NCBI RefSeq assembly: GCF_000328765.2
Contig: NC_019954.2
Span: 810,501-874,500 of the forward strand
Source of the DNA: Tepidanaerobacter acetatoxydans Re1
GTDB taxonomy: Bacteria > Bacillota > Thermosediminibacteria > Thermosediminibacterales > Tepidanaerobacteraceae
Direction: 5' to 3'
Length of the DNA stretch: 64,000 nucleotides
Shown: positions 23,792 to 33,195 of the stretch, one piece after another
Layout: every line of letters begins with the position of its first letter
Position numbering within the stretch: position 1 is the first letter of the stretch
Notes under the pieces: generated by a model
What the model saw: only the letters and a program-made list of their open reading frames with translations
Told to the model about the DNA's origin: nothing
Databases searched by the model: none
Program-made: the position numbers and the translations under genes

Positions 23792-23808
23792 ATGGAGGTG
23801 TTTCTATT

Positions 23809-24153
23809 TTGGGAAAAGTGCAGGAATCTCCATTAACAGAAACTGCATTTCTTATTCTTCTGGCGATGTATCAGCCAAACCATGGTTATGGGGTGATGCA
23901 ATTTGTGATGGAGAAGACAAATGGCAGGGTTGTTTTTGGACCGGGGACTTTATATGGAGCCATCAACAATCTATCCAAGAAAGGATGGATTAAAGCTTTA
24001 CCTGCAGAAAAAAACGAAAGAAAAAAAGATTATCTTATTACTGATTTAGGGAAGTTACAAGTTGAAGCGGAAATGAAAAGATTAAAGGAAGTGTATAAAA
24101 TCGGCGAGGAAATTTTAAGGAATGAAGGAGCTGAAATTGATGAGAAAGTTTAA
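23809..24153 (+). CDS. PadR-family transcriptional regulator
   Basis: 114 residues. The winged-helix domain opens PLTETAFLILLAMYQPNHGYGVMQ and continues GPGTLYGAINNLSKKGWIKAL, the hallmark PadR recognition helix, followed by a C-terminal dimerisation helix. TTG start with GGAGG at 23794-23798. It overlaps the DUF2812 gene by 14 bases, a common PadR-DUF2812 pairing in Firmicutes. It probably represses its own operon through the ATTACG dyad upstream; the inducer is unknown. Confidence 0.92.
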   Translation: MGKVQESPLTETAFLILLAMYQPNHGYGVMQFVMEKTNGRVVFGPGTLYGAINNLSKKGWIKALPAEKNERKKDYLITDLGKLQVEAEMKRLKEVYKIGEEILRNEGAEIDEKV

Positions 24154-24799
24154 GCTGTTTATGAATCCCGTTGAGGGCCAAGCACACTGGTTAAATGAGC
24201 AGGCTAAGAACGGCTGGAAACTGTCTAAAGTTGGAAGACTTTTCTATGAATTTGAACCAAGCAATCCCGGAGAATATCAGTATGCTGTTGATTATATCGG
24301 AAATAAATCTAACCAAGAAAGAATCAAATACGAAGAATTTATAAGTGAAATGAATATTACATATTATGAAAAGCCAATCAATCTGGGACACTTTTCCATA
24401 GGTAAGGTAAAATATCGGCCCTTTGCCGACAAAGGTGGGAAAATCGCAACATCACGAGGCATGATAAATCGAGAACTGTTAATTCTTGAAAAGAAGAATG
24501 ATGGGAAACCTTTTGCTATTTATAGCAATATCACGGATAAAATCGAGGCTTTGAAAGAAAGAAGAAAACCATATATCTATTTTATAGTTTTTACTCTCTT
24601 AATGGGATTATATATTTATTATACAAGAAAGCCTTTTTTCTCATCTACATTGTGGAATTACCATAATGATGATTTTAAAGGGATTTTAGCTTTCGGCGTA
24701 ATACTAGGTTTACCGAGTGTTAAGTCGGGAATACGGGTTTTACAGCTTAGCTTGGCTATTCGTGGGTTAAGAGAAAAAATGAAAGTTCATGAGGTATGA
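24140..24799 (+). CDS. DUF2812 membrane protein
   Basis: 219 residues from ATG 24140, set by GAAGGAG at 24124-24130 and lying inside the end of the PadR gene. Residues 1-130 are the DUF2812 domain (WLNEQAKNGWKLSKVGRLFYEFE, YQYAVDYI). Two hydrophobic helices follow near residues 150 and 185, with a Lys/Arg-rich C-terminus. Function is unknown. DUF2812 proteins often sit beside PadR regulators and are thought to be controlled by them. Confidence 0.85.
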   Translation: MRKFKLFMNPVEGQAHWLNEQAKNGWKLSKVGRLFYEFEPSNPGEYQYAVDYIGNKSNQERIKYEEFISEMNITYYEKPINLGHFSIGKVKYRPFADKGGKIATSRGMINRELLILEKKNDGKPFAIYSNITDKIEALKERRKPYIYFIVFTLLMGLYIYYTRKPFFSSTLWNYHNDDFKGILAFGVILGLPSVKSGIRVLQLSLAIRGLREKMKVHEV

Positions 24800-24924
24800 C
24801 GCAGGTCTTGCTGCAGAAGATTTTATCCGATTATTATGATTTTACAAACGACAATTTTAAAAAATAATATAAAAAATGCCTGAATACAAGCTTTGAAAAA
24901 AGCATATACGCAGATCAGTATAAA

Positions 24925-25172
24925 CATTTGGCCTGCGTGGAGCTGCATTTATTATCGGAAGCGCTGCAAGAACTGCACCGCAAGAAAAGGGCACTCTTTC
25001 CATGCTTTCATTTGATGAAATACGTGAAATGTCAAAAATCGGATTTATGGAGTTTGCAAGTCGCACATTTAACGCCCATTACTTTATAAAGGACAAAAAA
25101 TCGGCATTTGTTGAAATGGATAAAGATGAGCTCGCTAAAGACTTTAAAGATATGGATAACTTCGTTTTTTAA
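24925..25172 (+). pseudogene. C-terminal remnant of an unrecognised gene
   Basis: A frame of about 80 codons (RGAAFIIGSAARTAPQEKG, then FDEIREMSKIGFMEFASRTF and KDKKSAFVEMDKDEL) ends at TAA 25170-25172. It has protein-like composition but no start codon or ribosome site, and sequence continuity is lost upstream near 24930. I do not recognise the family. The rest of the 24800-25374 stretch holds only this remnant, a terminator and the promoter region of the next operon. Confidence 0.45.
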
Positions 25173-25197
25173 GCCTTGCGTTGGTTAGGGTTGTAGT

Positions 25198-25238
25198 AAG
25201 AATAAAGCTATTGGCGTTATGCCGATAGCTTTATTCTT
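25198..25238. terminator. Strong hairpin after the gene remnant
   Basis: An 18-bp stem (25198-25215 with 25221-25238, one G-U) around the loop GTTAT. The flanking A- and T-rich ends of the stem make it usable in both directions. Confidence 0.8.
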
Positions 25239-25374
25239 ATTAAAATCTGAGGTTGCATACATTTTTAAATGAAATTTTTAATTCTTGATAGATTTTCTCT
25301 TCCCAATGTGAAATATTAAGTAGAAGGGTAAATAATCTACATGTAGAAAATTAGCCTATAGAAGGTGGTGCCCA

Positions 25375-25941
25375 TTGAAAATAACCGAAGAAAATTTTAT
25401 TGAACAGCTCAAAAAGGGGAATGAGAAAGCTCTCGAGTATGTTATTGACAATTATGCGTGGATTCTCAAGACAGTCATAAAAAAACATCTTTATCACCTT
25501 CCAAATTATTATGAGGAGTGTATGAATGATTGTCTACTAGGGATTTGGGAAAATATACGCTATTATGACCCTAAAAAGTCCAGTTTTAAAAACTGGGTAG
25601 GGGGAATTGCAAAATACAAATCACTTAACTATGTAAGGAAATATTTAAGAGACTTGGAAAATGAAAATATGGAAAATGTAACTATCCCTGCTGAAGATAA
25701 TACACTAAAAAAAGTCTTATCAAATGAAATTAGCGAAGAGACCGAAAAAATGCTTAAGAGCCTGTCGAAAGAAGATAGGGAAATCTTTGTAAAGCTATAC
25801 TTTGAAGATAAAAGTATAGACGAAATATCCAATGATATAAAACTTAGTAAATCCGTTATCTATAACAAGCTTTCAAGAGGCAAAAAGAGAATCCGTGAAG
25901 CTTTCAGTATAAAAGGAGGTTCCGGCAATGAGGGATTATAA
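25375..25941 (+). CDS. ECF-type RNA polymerase sigma factor
   Basis: 188 residues; TTG start after AGAAGGTGGTG. Region 2 covers about residues 25-95 (YYEECMNDCLLGIWENIRYYDPKKSSFKNW, IAKYKSLNYVRKYLRD). Region 4 has LSKEDREIFVKLYFEDKSID and SNDIKLSKSVIYNKLSRGKKRI. It overlaps the next gene by 14 bases, as in the 20668 pair. It belongs to the clostridial sigma factors paired with DUF4179 membrane proteins. Confidence 0.9.
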   Translation: MKITEENFIEQLKKGNEKALEYVIDNYAWILKTVIKKHLYHLPNYYEECMNDCLLGIWENIRYYDPKKSSFKNWVGGIAKYKSLNYVRKYLRDLENENMENVTIPAEDNTLKKVLSNEISEETEKMLKSLSKEDREIFVKLYFEDKSIDEISNDIKLSKSVIYNKLSRGKKRIREAFSIKGGSGNEGL

Positions 25942-26983
25942 AAACGCATATGAACTCTTGAATTACACCAAGATTAATCTTGAGGATTATGATAGAGAGG
26001 TTTTAAACGATGTTGAAAAACAAAGTTTAAAAAAATGTTTTAAAAAGAACAGGAAGCAAAGATTCAACTTTAAAAAATTTGGAATGATGGCTGCTGTTGC
26101 AGTTTTAGCTGTTGGGCTTTTAAGCCAGACAAATTTTGGGAGAAGCGTTTATGCAGCTGCAGAGTCGAAAGTTTCAGAGATTTATTATTCTATTGGGGAA
26201 GCGCTGGGCATTAAAAGAAACATCGAGCCTTATGCAAATGTAATTAATCAAATAGTGGAACATAATGGAGTAGAAATAAAATTAACCGATGTTATCATAG
26301 ACAAAGATGAATTAATTTTTTCTACAATTGCAAATGCAAATACACCTGTAGATTGGGTTAATTTTGATTATGATATTTTTATCAACGGCAAAAGACTAAC
26401 AAATTACGGTGCCACCGGTAGTTCTAGGAGGATCGGAAATTCCGAAACGGCATTTTCCCACATTTATGCTGTTGACACTAAAGGAATTGATTTAGAAGAA
26501 AACATAGACGTAAAAATTATACTCCATAATTTAAATTATCGTATCGGCGAATCTGAAAAGGGGATAAAAGGAAAATGGGAGTTTGAATTTACGGCAAATG
26601 GCAGCGAATTAATGGCAAATTCCCATACATTGCCAATGAATTACTCCTTCACTGTAGGTGGTCAAAAATATAGCTTGGAGGAATTTAGATACAACCCTGT
26701 AAATCAAAAATTTTTTGGAAAAGTAAAAGGCAAATCAAAAGATGCATATGCTATTGAATTAAGGGGCCATGACAATCTGGGAAATGAAGTTACATTTTTC
26801 CTGACCAGTGTATCCGGTGAAGATATAGTATTTAAATACGAAAACATCCACGGGGATTTATCTGATGAAATCACATCTATTACCCTGACTCCTTATGCTG
26901 CAAAATATCCTGAACAAAGTGGGAAGATGAGCAATGATTATAAACAGGTGGGTGAAGAGTTTACAATGTTTTTAATGAAATAG
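25928..26983 (+). CDS. DUF4179 anti-sigma-like membrane protein
   Basis: 351 residues; the ATG follows AAAGGAGG. The N-terminus (1-55) is cytoplasmic and helical. A membrane helix lies at about 56-75 (FGMMAAVAVLAVGLLSQTNF). The extracellular DUF4179 domain follows (YYSIGEALGIKRNIEPYANV, with VEHNGVEIKLTDVIIDKDEL) and then a second beta-sandwich. It is translationally coupled to the sigma gene and should hold that factor until an envelope signal arrives. A terminator follows 43 bases after the stop. Confidence 0.82.
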   Translation: MRDYKNAYELLNYTKINLEDYDREVLNDVEKQSLKKCFKKNRKQRFNFKKFGMMAAVAVLAVGLLSQTNFGRSVYAAAESKVSEIYYSIGEALGIKRNIEPYANVINQIVEHNGVEIKLTDVIIDKDELIFSTIANANTPVDWVNFDYDIFINGKRLTNYGATGSSRRIGNSETAFSHIYAVDTKGIDLEENIDVKIILHNLNYRIGESEKGIKGKWEFEFTANGSELMANSHTLPMNYSFTVGGQKYSLEEFRYNPVNQKFFGKVKGKSKDAYAIELRGHDNLGNEVTFFLTSVSGEDIVFKYENIHGDLSDEITSITLTPYAAKYPEQSGKMSNDYKQVGEEFTMFLMK

Positions 26984-27026
26984 TGATAGCAAATAAGCTA
27001 TATTAGGCTATGACGAAATCTAATTA

Positions 27027-27047
27027 ACTGCCCTTTTTCTGGGCAGT
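27027..27047 (+). terminator. Intrinsic terminator of the third ECF operon
   Basis: ACTGCCC (27027-27033), loop TTTTTCT, GGGCAGT (27041-27047), then a T-rich run. Confidence 0.8.
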
Positions 27048-27182
27048 CGTTTGCTTTTTATACGTACAATCAGCACTTTTTACATAACTGTAAAAATTTT
27101 TAAAGCCTATTGACCTTCACTGCTAATTTTATATGGAACTATTTTCTATATAGCAACGTCTAAAAAATAAAGAGGTGATTTT

Positions 27183-28595
27183 ATGAAAAAGCTCATAACA
27201 GCTATTATATTGATAACTGTTTTATGCTCCGCTGCCTTTGCGGTTTTAGCAAATTCCGGACCGGTGTTTTGGAAGGGATATCCGTCTTCGGATATAATGT
27301 TAATTGAGGAAAATTCTCCGATCACAGTGAAAAACGAAAATCTTATATTCGATTTTTCTGATGATAATGGTTCAGATTATACGATAATGGGCAAAGTTAC
27401 TGCCACTTATGAGATGGCTAACTCCGCGGATAAACCGCAGTCGGTACAGATGGCTTTTCCTTTTGTAGGAAGGCTTAATGAACTTTCTCCAAATGATATA
27501 ACTATTGTGGCTGACGGCAGTTCTGTGCCGTATGATATTTTTATTGGGGATATAGTTGACAGCTACGGGGCTTCGGCACAGGATAAGGAACCCAGTTTTG
27601 AGTTTAAAGATATTGTAAATACCATTACATATGAACCTTATAAGGCGGAAAACTTTGCTGAAAATGAAAAGGGCAAGCTGTATACTATTTATGTGAAACC
27701 AATAGATGAACAAAGAATAAACTTTGCCGTAGATTTTAATTTCGACTCTAAAAAAACTAAAGTACTTACGTATGGATTTAACGGATATGAACGAAATGGA
27801 AATAATGTAAGAATCGACACTTGGTGTTATAAACCGGAGATTTTACAAATTTATGTTTTAGGCGAAGACATTAATTTAAATATAAATGCTTATACTGACG
27901 GAGAACTTAGCAAAAAAACCGATTTATTTACGCATCAGATTTTGACAAAAGAAGTGGAGCTTAAACCATATCTAATGGAGTATATAAGGAATAATGATTA
28001 CAGAAAAAATAATGGTATGTTTTCCGATACCCAATTGTATAACCTGTACGCAAAAGTCCTTGATAATTACTTTACGAAAAATATGGGCTACAGCTCTGAA
28101 CATGACCTTTATGAACATGGAAATTACCAACGAATATTAACCCTTGTTTACACCGTAAAGTTTCCCGGCAACAGTGAAAAAGAGGTAAGCGTAAGTTATA
28201 ATGCATCAGGAACTATGGATAAGAGAGAAACCTCTGAACCATTATATTCCTTTGACTATATTTTGAATCCAGCCAAAAACTGGGAAGATTTTAAAAACCT
28301 AAATATTACGATTATAACACCACAAAAAGCTCCTTATATTGTAAAGAGCAGCACCAGGTTTACTAAGGGAGAAAATAATACCTATACGGCAACCTTATCT
28401 GAGCTCCCTGAAGGTGACTTGTCATTTACACTCTATGCTCATGAGAAAATCACGCTGCTCGATAAGATTCAAGGCAAACTACGGATGAATTTGTGGCATT
28501 TTACCTTTCTTTTAATATATGCAACAGTATTTATGATTATTGGAATAATCATTGTTAAGCTTATTCTTAGAAGTAAAAAGAATAGGTATATCTGA
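27183..28595 (+). CDS. Exported membrane-anchored protein of unknown function
   Basis: 470 residues; ATG with AGAGGTG upstream. A signal peptide covers about 1-23 (ends AVLANSG). The extracellular part is about 410 residues long. It opens with a beta-rich half containing YTIMGKVTATYEMANSADKPQSVQMAFPFVG, which suggests an Ig-like surface module. A helical middle and a second beta half follow. One membrane helix (about 437-460, LWHFTFLLIYATVFMIIGII) and a short Lys/Arg tail end the protein. The family was not recognised. It stands alone, bracketed by terminators, next to a two-component system that might regulate it. Confidence 0.8.
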   Translation: MKKLITAIILITVLCSAAFAVLANSGPVFWKGYPSSDIMLIEENSPITVKNENLIFDFSDDNGSDYTIMGKVTATYEMANSADKPQSVQMAFPFVGRLNELSPNDITIVADGSSVPYDIFIGDIVDSYGASAQDKEPSFEFKDIVNTITYEPYKAENFAENEKGKLYTIYVKPIDEQRINFAVDFNFDSKKTKVLTYGFNGYERNGNNVRIDTWCYKPEILQIYVLGEDINLNINAYTDGELSKKTDLFTHQILTKEVELKPYLMEYIRNNDYRKNNGMFSDTQLYNLYAKVLDNYFTKNMGYSSEHDLYEHGNYQRILTLVYTVKFPGNSEKEVSVSYNASGTMDKRETSEPLYSFDYILNPAKNWEDFKNLNITIITPQKAPYIVKSSTRFTKGENNTYTATLSELPEGDLSFTLYAHEKITLLDKIQGKLRMNLWHFTFLLIYATVFMIIGIIIVKLILRSKKNRYI

Positions 28596-28710
28596 TGATG
28601 CATTACAGACTCGATAACTCTTTTTATAATTTCACATAAACCTTCGATAATGATTCCATATTTTTATCAGACACTTATTAAAGTGCCTACCGAATTATGA
28701 CAAACGTAGA

Positions 28711-28744
28711 AAAGGACGTGACGATGAAATAACACGTCCTTTTT
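28711..28744 (+). terminator. Intrinsic terminator
   Basis: AAAGGACGTG (28711-28720) pairs with CACGTCCTTT (28733-28742), ending in a T-run. It separates the exported protein from the two-component operon. Confidence 0.88.
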
Positions 28745-28774
28745 GATATAATTTACGTGAGGTGGTGAAAAACA

Positions 28775-29437
28775 ATGTCTTACTGTGTATATTTAGTAGA
28801 AGATGATAAAAATTTAAATTTGGTATTAACTTCTTATTTGCAAAAAGAAGGATGGCAAGTAGTATCTTTTTTAACCGGCAATGAAGCTAAGCAGGCCATT
28901 GAAAATCCTCCTGACTTGTGGATACTTGATATAATGCTTCCAGATATAGACGGCTACCACCTGCTGCAGGAAATTAAAGCAGTTTCACCACAAGTGCCCA
29001 TTATCTTTATTTCCGCAAGAGATGCTGATATAGACAGAGTAGTTGGCTTAGAGCTAGGCAGTGACGATTATTTGGCCAAGCCATTTCTTCCTCGGGAACT
29101 GGTCATTCGAAGCCGTAATCTTCTAGAGCGGATATATAGTCCCAACACTCAAACACGTACAATTTCTCCATATATAATTAATGAAGCAAGTAGAATGGTG
29201 AAACTGAACGAAGAAGTAATAGACCTTACTTCAAAAGAGTTTGACCTGTTGCTTTACTTCGTTAAAAATCAAGGGCTTGCAATATCCAGGGAGCAAATAC
29301 TCACCAATATATGGGGGACCGACTATTTCGGCTCAGATCGCGTTGTCGATGATTTGGTTCGGCGGCTCAGAAAAAAGATGCCTCAGCTTTGTCTGGAAAC
29401 CATATATGGATATGGATATCGGCTGGTGAAGTCATGA
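28775..29437 (+). CDS. OmpR-family response regulator
   Basis: 220 residues. The receiver domain has Asp10/Asp11 and phospho-acceptor Asp52 (LWILDIMLPDIDG), Lys in DYLAKPFLPREL, and Ser in FISARDAD. The C-terminal winged helix contains LTSKEFDLLLYF and SDRVVDDLVRRLRKKM. The start ATG follows GAGGTGGTG. Its stop overlaps the kinase start (ATGA). Target genes are unknown; the adjacent exported protein or the surface enzymes in this window are candidates. Confidence 0.93.
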   Translation: MSYCVYLVEDDKNLNLVLTSYLQKEGWQVVSFLTGNEAKQAIENPPDLWILDIMLPDIDGYHLLQEIKAVSPQVPIIFISARDADIDRVVGLELGSDDYLAKPFLPRELVIRSRNLLERIYSPNTQTRTISPYIINEASRMVKLNEEVIDLTSKEFDLLLYFVKNQGLAISREQILTNIWGTDYFGSDRVVDDLVRRLRKKMPQLCLETIYGYGYRLVKS

Positions 29438-30855
29438 AGAACCTCCCACTTTCTTTGCAGATTTGGCTGGTTTTTGCCGTGATTACATTATGCATTTCCA
29501 TATTATTATGTATTCTGCTGCCCATGACTCTGCGAGATTTTTTTACTAAAGAAATTTATGCAACCATTGAAAGTGCTCAAGTGATGATACTGGATCGCTT
29601 TGCCAATGAAATTAGCCGGGAGACATGGGAATCTGGCAGTATATTAAATAGGCGTCCGCCTGAGGATATACGCACTGTAAACCATTTTATAATATTAAAG
29701 AAGGATCAGGTTATTATTTCTCCTGGTATTTCTATGCCTCTACCGCCTTCAGATTTATCGGACGTCCGGATAAAACATCCCGGTTTCATGCCACCACAAG
29801 AGTTATCGGAAAAAATATTAAACGAAATAAAAAATCAAACAAAGGACAGCCAGCGTTACAGTGCTCAAGTAGGCGATAGGAAAATGTTTTATGTGGCAAC
29901 AAAAGGCAAAGTTTTAGGAGATGATGTATATCTTATCTCATACATGTGGGATACCTATCGTGAGGATTTGGTAAAGACTCTTTTCAAAAGGCTTTCTGCA
30001 ATAATGGGTTTGGCTTTCATACTCAGTTGGCTTCCATCGCTAGGCCTAGCCAGATACCTAACAAGGCCGCTGGTAACCCTGGAAAAACGGGTAGAGAAAC
30101 TGGCCGACAGGGACTGGCAAGAGCCTATTAAATTAGAGCGAAATGACGAAATAGGCAGGTTAGGGAAGTCGGTTGAACAGCTCAGACAGCAATTAGTACT
30201 TCAGGATGAAGCCCAGCAATCTTTCTTGCAGAACATTTCCCATGAACTCAAAACCCCGGTCATGGTAATCCAAAGCTATATTCAGGCCATTAAAGACGGC
30301 ATATTTCCCAAAGGCGATTTGAACCGGACATTACAAGTAATTGAGGAAGAATCAGATAGACTGCAAAAACTCATTCACAACCTACTCTACTTGACCAAAC
30401 TTGATTATCTGGCTACACATAAGCCGACGCGAGAAATTTTTGAGATAGATAAACTGCTAAAGCATGTTGTAGAAAGGCTGCGCTGGCATCGGAAGGAATT
30501 GGATTGGTCGCTTAAACTATCACCGATAAAGATAAATGGTGACATTGAACAATGGAGAGTAGTCCTTGAAAATTTACTGGATAACCAGATACGCTATGCC
30601 AACAGTAAGATTGATATTGATTTAACGTCCGAGAACGAAACTTCAGCTATGCTTCACATATATAATGATGGACCTAGCATAGAGCCTGAAATCATGGAAA
30701 CTCTCTTTCAAAAATACAACAAAGGATATAAGGGCAAATCAGGTCTTGGCCTTGCTATTGTAAACCGCATAGTATCCCTGCATGGCGGTAAAATCAGAGT
30801 TGAAAATGAAAAAAATGGTGTTTCATTTTATATCTTAGTACCCAAAGTGACATAG
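29434..30855 (+). CDS. Sensor histidine kinase
   Basis: 473 residues from ATG 29434, which overlaps the regulator stop as ATGA; the frame extends upstream but within the regulator gene. TM1 is about residues 5-32, an extracytoplasmic sensor of about 150 residues follows, and TM2 is about 185-210. Then come HAMP (RPLVTLEKRVEKLADRDWQEP), HisKA with NISHELKTPVMVIQSYIQA (phospho-His) and HATPase_c with NLLDNQIRYA and GKSGLGLAIVNRIV. A complete bifunctional sensor of the EnvZ/BaeS class; the ligand is unknown. Confidence 0.93.
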   Translation: MKNLPLSLQIWLVFAVITLCISILLCILLPMTLRDFFTKEIYATIESAQVMILDRFANEISRETWESGSILNRRPPEDIRTVNHFIILKKDQVIISPGISMPLPPSDLSDVRIKHPGFMPPQELSEKILNEIKNQTKDSQRYSAQVGDRKMFYVATKGKVLGDDVYLISYMWDTYREDLVKTLFKRLSAIMGLAFILSWLPSLGLARYLTRPLVTLEKRVEKLADRDWQEPIKLERNDEIGRLGKSVEQLRQQLVLQDEAQQSFLQNISHELKTPVMVIQSYIQAIKDGIFPKGDLNRTLQVIEEESDRLQKLIHNLLYLTKLDYLATHKPTREIFEIDKLLKHVVERLRWHRKELDWSLKLSPIKINGDIEQWRVVLENLLDNQIRYANSKIDIDLTSENETSAMLHIYNDGPSIEPEIMETLFQKYNKGYKGKSGLGLAIVNRIVSLHGGKIRVENEKNGVSFYILVPKVT

Positions 30856-31006
30856 AGAAGATAAATTAGCATAATGCCATTGAAACTTTAGATGCAGACC
30901 TAAAATTTATTTTATTGACTTTCATAATTTATCCCTCATATTCCGTATTAAATGAAAACTTTATAGAAAACTGTAGATTTACCGCTTTATCATTACATCA
31001 GGATTT

Positions 31007-31042
31007 AAAATACCTCCCACGAAACGAGCTGAGAGGTATTTT
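31007..31042. terminator. Bidirectional terminator between kinase gene and cysK
   Basis: AAAATACCTC (31007-31016) pairs exactly with GAGGTATTTT (31033-31042), ending TTTTAATTT on the plus side and TTTTAAATCC on the minus side. Confidence 0.8.
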
Positions 31043-31053
31043 AATTTAGTATT

Positions 31054-31992
31054 TTAAGCTTCGGGGAAAAGGCCTTTTGTGCTTAAATACCGCTCTCCGG
31101 TATCAGGAAGTATAGTTACTACTATCTTACTAGGCCCCAAGTCTTTTGCGACTTTCTGAGCTGCCCAGACTGCAGCACCCGATGAGATACCGGCAAGGAT
31201 TCCTTCTTTGGTTGAAAGCTTGCGTGTCATTTCATAGGCATCTTCATCCGCAACTGCGATAATTTCATCAATTAAATTCATATCTAAAACCTTTGGGATA
31301 AAGCCGGCACCAATACCTTGAATCTTATGAGGCCCAGGTGCTGCCCCTGATAAAACAGCAGAAGCTGCCGGCTCCACGGCGACTGTCTTTAAATGCGGTA
31401 CTTCGGCTTTTAGTTTTTTTGAAATTCCTGTAAAAGTGCCGCCGGTACCTACTGTTGCTACAAATGCATCTAACCTGTAGCCGGTTTGTCTTAATATTTC
31501 GATTGCTGTAGTAGTTTCGTGTGTAAAAGGATTGACAGGATTATCAAACTGCATTGGCATAAAATAACCGTAAGATTTTGCGAGCTCTTCAGCCTTTTTT
31601 ATTGCACCATCCATGCCTTCTTCAGGTGGCGTCAATACAAATTCTGCTCCATAAGCCTTTAAAAGTTTTCTCCGCTCAACGCTCATAGATGCCGGCATAA
31701 CTAAAATAAGTCGATATCCTTTAACAGCACATACCATGGCAAGACCTATTCCGGTATTTCCGCTGGTAGGCTCTACAACCGCCGAACCGGGTTTGAGCAG
31801 CCCCATCTCTTCGGCATCATTTACCATATGTAAGGCAATGCGATCTTTTATACTGCCGCCCGGATTAAACGATTCAACCTTTGCCACTATAGTTGCCCCT
31901 GTTTCAGGTGAGAGCCTGTTTAATTTTAACACAGGAGTCATTCCGATAAGTTCTAGAATAGAGTTGGTGATTTTATCTTTTGTGTTATACAT
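31054..31992 (-). CDS. cysK: Cysteine synthase (O-acetylserine sulfhydrylase)
   Basis: 312 residues, the usual length of CysK. It makes L-cysteine from O-acetylserine and sulfide using PLP. The PLP lysine is Lys49 in [11 protein letters not shown]. Substrate loop [16 protein letters not shown] and phosphate-binding [14 protein letters not shown] are intact. The C-terminal [16 protein letters not shown] is typical of CysK rather than CysM or CBS. The ATG follows AGGGAG. It is transcribed alone from a strong promoter about 155 bases upstream. Confidence 0.95.
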   Translation of the reverse strand: MYNTKDKITNSILELIGMTPVLKLNRLSPETGATIVAKVESFNPGGSIKDRIALHMVNDAEEMGLLKPGSAVVEPTSGNTGIGLAMVCAVKGYRLILVMPASMSVERRKLLKAYGAEFVLTPPEEGMDGAIKKAEELAKSYGYFMPMQFDNPVNPFTHETTTAIEILRQTGYRLDAFVATVGTGGTFTGISKKLKAEVPHLKTVAVEPAASAVLSGAAPGPHKIQGIGAGFIPKVLDMNLIDEIIAVADEDAYEMTRKLSTKEGILAGISSGAAVWAAQKVAKDLGPSKIVVTILPDTGERYLSTKGLFPEA

Positions 31993-32148
31993 TTTTTCAA
32001 ACTCCCTCTCTCTATAATCCTTAGATTACTTTAAATATCTCAGTTATTCTTAGAATTTCACACACCAAAAGCGAACCTCATATATAGTGCTAGACGAATA
32101 TGGCAGGGATTTTGTAAAAAAGAGTAATTCTTTATATTATTTAAATTA

Positions 32149-32176
32149 ATTATACCCTTGAAAGATATTCTGTCAA
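32149..32176 (-). promoter_or_regulatory. Sigma-A promoter of cysK
   Basis: On the minus strand TTGACA (32171-32176), a 16-base spacer and TATAAT (32149-32154) are both perfect consensus boxes. The leader before cysK would be about 150 bases. No S-box or T-box features were found in it. The rest of 31993-32379 is AT-rich and must also hold the racemase promoter; TTGCAT-N16-TACTAA near 32297 is one weak option. Confidence 0.8.
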
Positions 32177-32379
32177 ATTCAAGATGAAAAATTGATAGAG
32201 TGCTATAGCAAAAATCAAAGGTGTGTTTAAATTTGTTATAATAAATGATAAATAGCGACCTTAGTTGTTTATAATGATATTGGAAAATACTTTTTGCATT
32301 GCAAATTACTTGTAATACTAAGCACAGGGTACGGTTAAATAAGTATCTTATAAAAAAGAGGTTTTGGAGGTTGATATAT

Positions 32380-33174
32380 GTGATTATTGATTTCATTAAA
32401 ACAAGTCCGGTTCAAAACACCACAGTCCTTATAACAAGTTATTGTCCTCAAAGTTACTATTCTGCTGTTGCAGAAAAAGCTATGAATTATGATTATTTAC
32501 ATGCTGAACAAGTAGGATTTATAGTGCCGCCATCTAAAAAAGATTCGGTCATAAGACTTGAAATGGCAGGAGGCGAATTTTGCGGGAATGCTACTCTCTC
32601 GGCAGCAGCTTATGTTAGATATAAAGGATTGAGCGATAAAGAAAACTTTAGCATTGATGCTTCCGGGGCAGCTGAACCTATAAGATGTAGAGTAGAAAAA
32701 GTTAATACCTATTGTTATAACACGAGCTGTATAATGCCGCCAGCCAAACGAATTGATAAGATGGAATTGGAACTTCAGGGCAAAATAATTAAAGGTTATA
32801 TAGTTGAATTTGAGGGAATAAGTCACTTTGTATTAGAAACAAAAGAGGAATTCGTTGAATACTCAGAGGTTACACAAGCTTTAAAGAAAGCCATTGATAC
32901 AAATGCTATTGGTGTTATACCGTATGAAACCATAAGAGATGATACATATAAAATAAAACCGTTTGTATATGTAAAAGAGATAAATAGCAATGTCTTTGAA
33001 CGCGGCTGCGGTTCGGGGAGCCTAGCCCTTGGGACATATCTTAAAAGGGTGAGAGGCATATCAAGAGAAATTCGAGTAGTTCAGCCTGGAGGAGTTATAA
33101 GAGTTGGAATAGCAGACGAATTTTTCATTTCAACGGATGTAATACTTACATGTGAAGGGAGAATATTGATTTAG
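32380..33174 (+). CDS. DapF-fold amino acid racemase, candidate histidine racemase
   Basis: 264 residues from GTG 32380, fixed by TTGGAGG at 32364-32370; the frame opens upstream without a site. The two pseudo-symmetric catalytic segments of cofactor-independent DapF-type epimerases are present: GGEFCGNAT (Cys68) and ERGCGSGSLALG (Cys210). The two Cys act as the base/acid pair inverting the alpha carbon. It lacks the usual DapF opening and, like staphylopine-pathway CntK-type proteins (known histidine racemases), begins with NTTVLI. Immediately downstream is the histidine degradation operon. I infer it converts D-histidine to the L-form used by HutH; diaminopimelate or another amino acid remains possible. 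A hairpin terminator overlaps its stop. Confidence 0.72.
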   Translation: MIIDFIKTSPVQNTTVLITSYCPQSYYSAVAEKAMNYDYLHAEQVGFIVPPSKKDSVIRLEMAGGEFCGNATLSAAAYVRYKGLSDKENFSIDASGAAEPIRCRVEKVNTYCYNTSCIMPPAKRIDKMELELQGKIIKGYIVEFEGISHFVLETKEEFVEYSEVTQALKKAIDTNAIGVIPYETIRDDTYKIKPFVYVKEINSNVFERGCGSGSLALGTYLKRVRGISREIRVVQPGGVIRVGIADEFFISTDVILTCEGRILI

Positions 33175-33195
33175 CGTGTTTTCAAAAAGCACGCT
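33173..33195 (+). terminator. Terminator or attenuator after the racemase gene
   Basis: AGCGTG (33173-33178) overlaps the stop codon and pairs with CACGCT (33190-33195), followed by ATTTTTATT. hutH begins about 210 bases later, so part of the hut operon probably has its own promoter. Confidence 0.65.

Noticed and set aside
31993-32150. S-box or T-box leader upstream of cysK
   Set aside because: None of the conserved core sequences of either riboswitch could be found in the leader.
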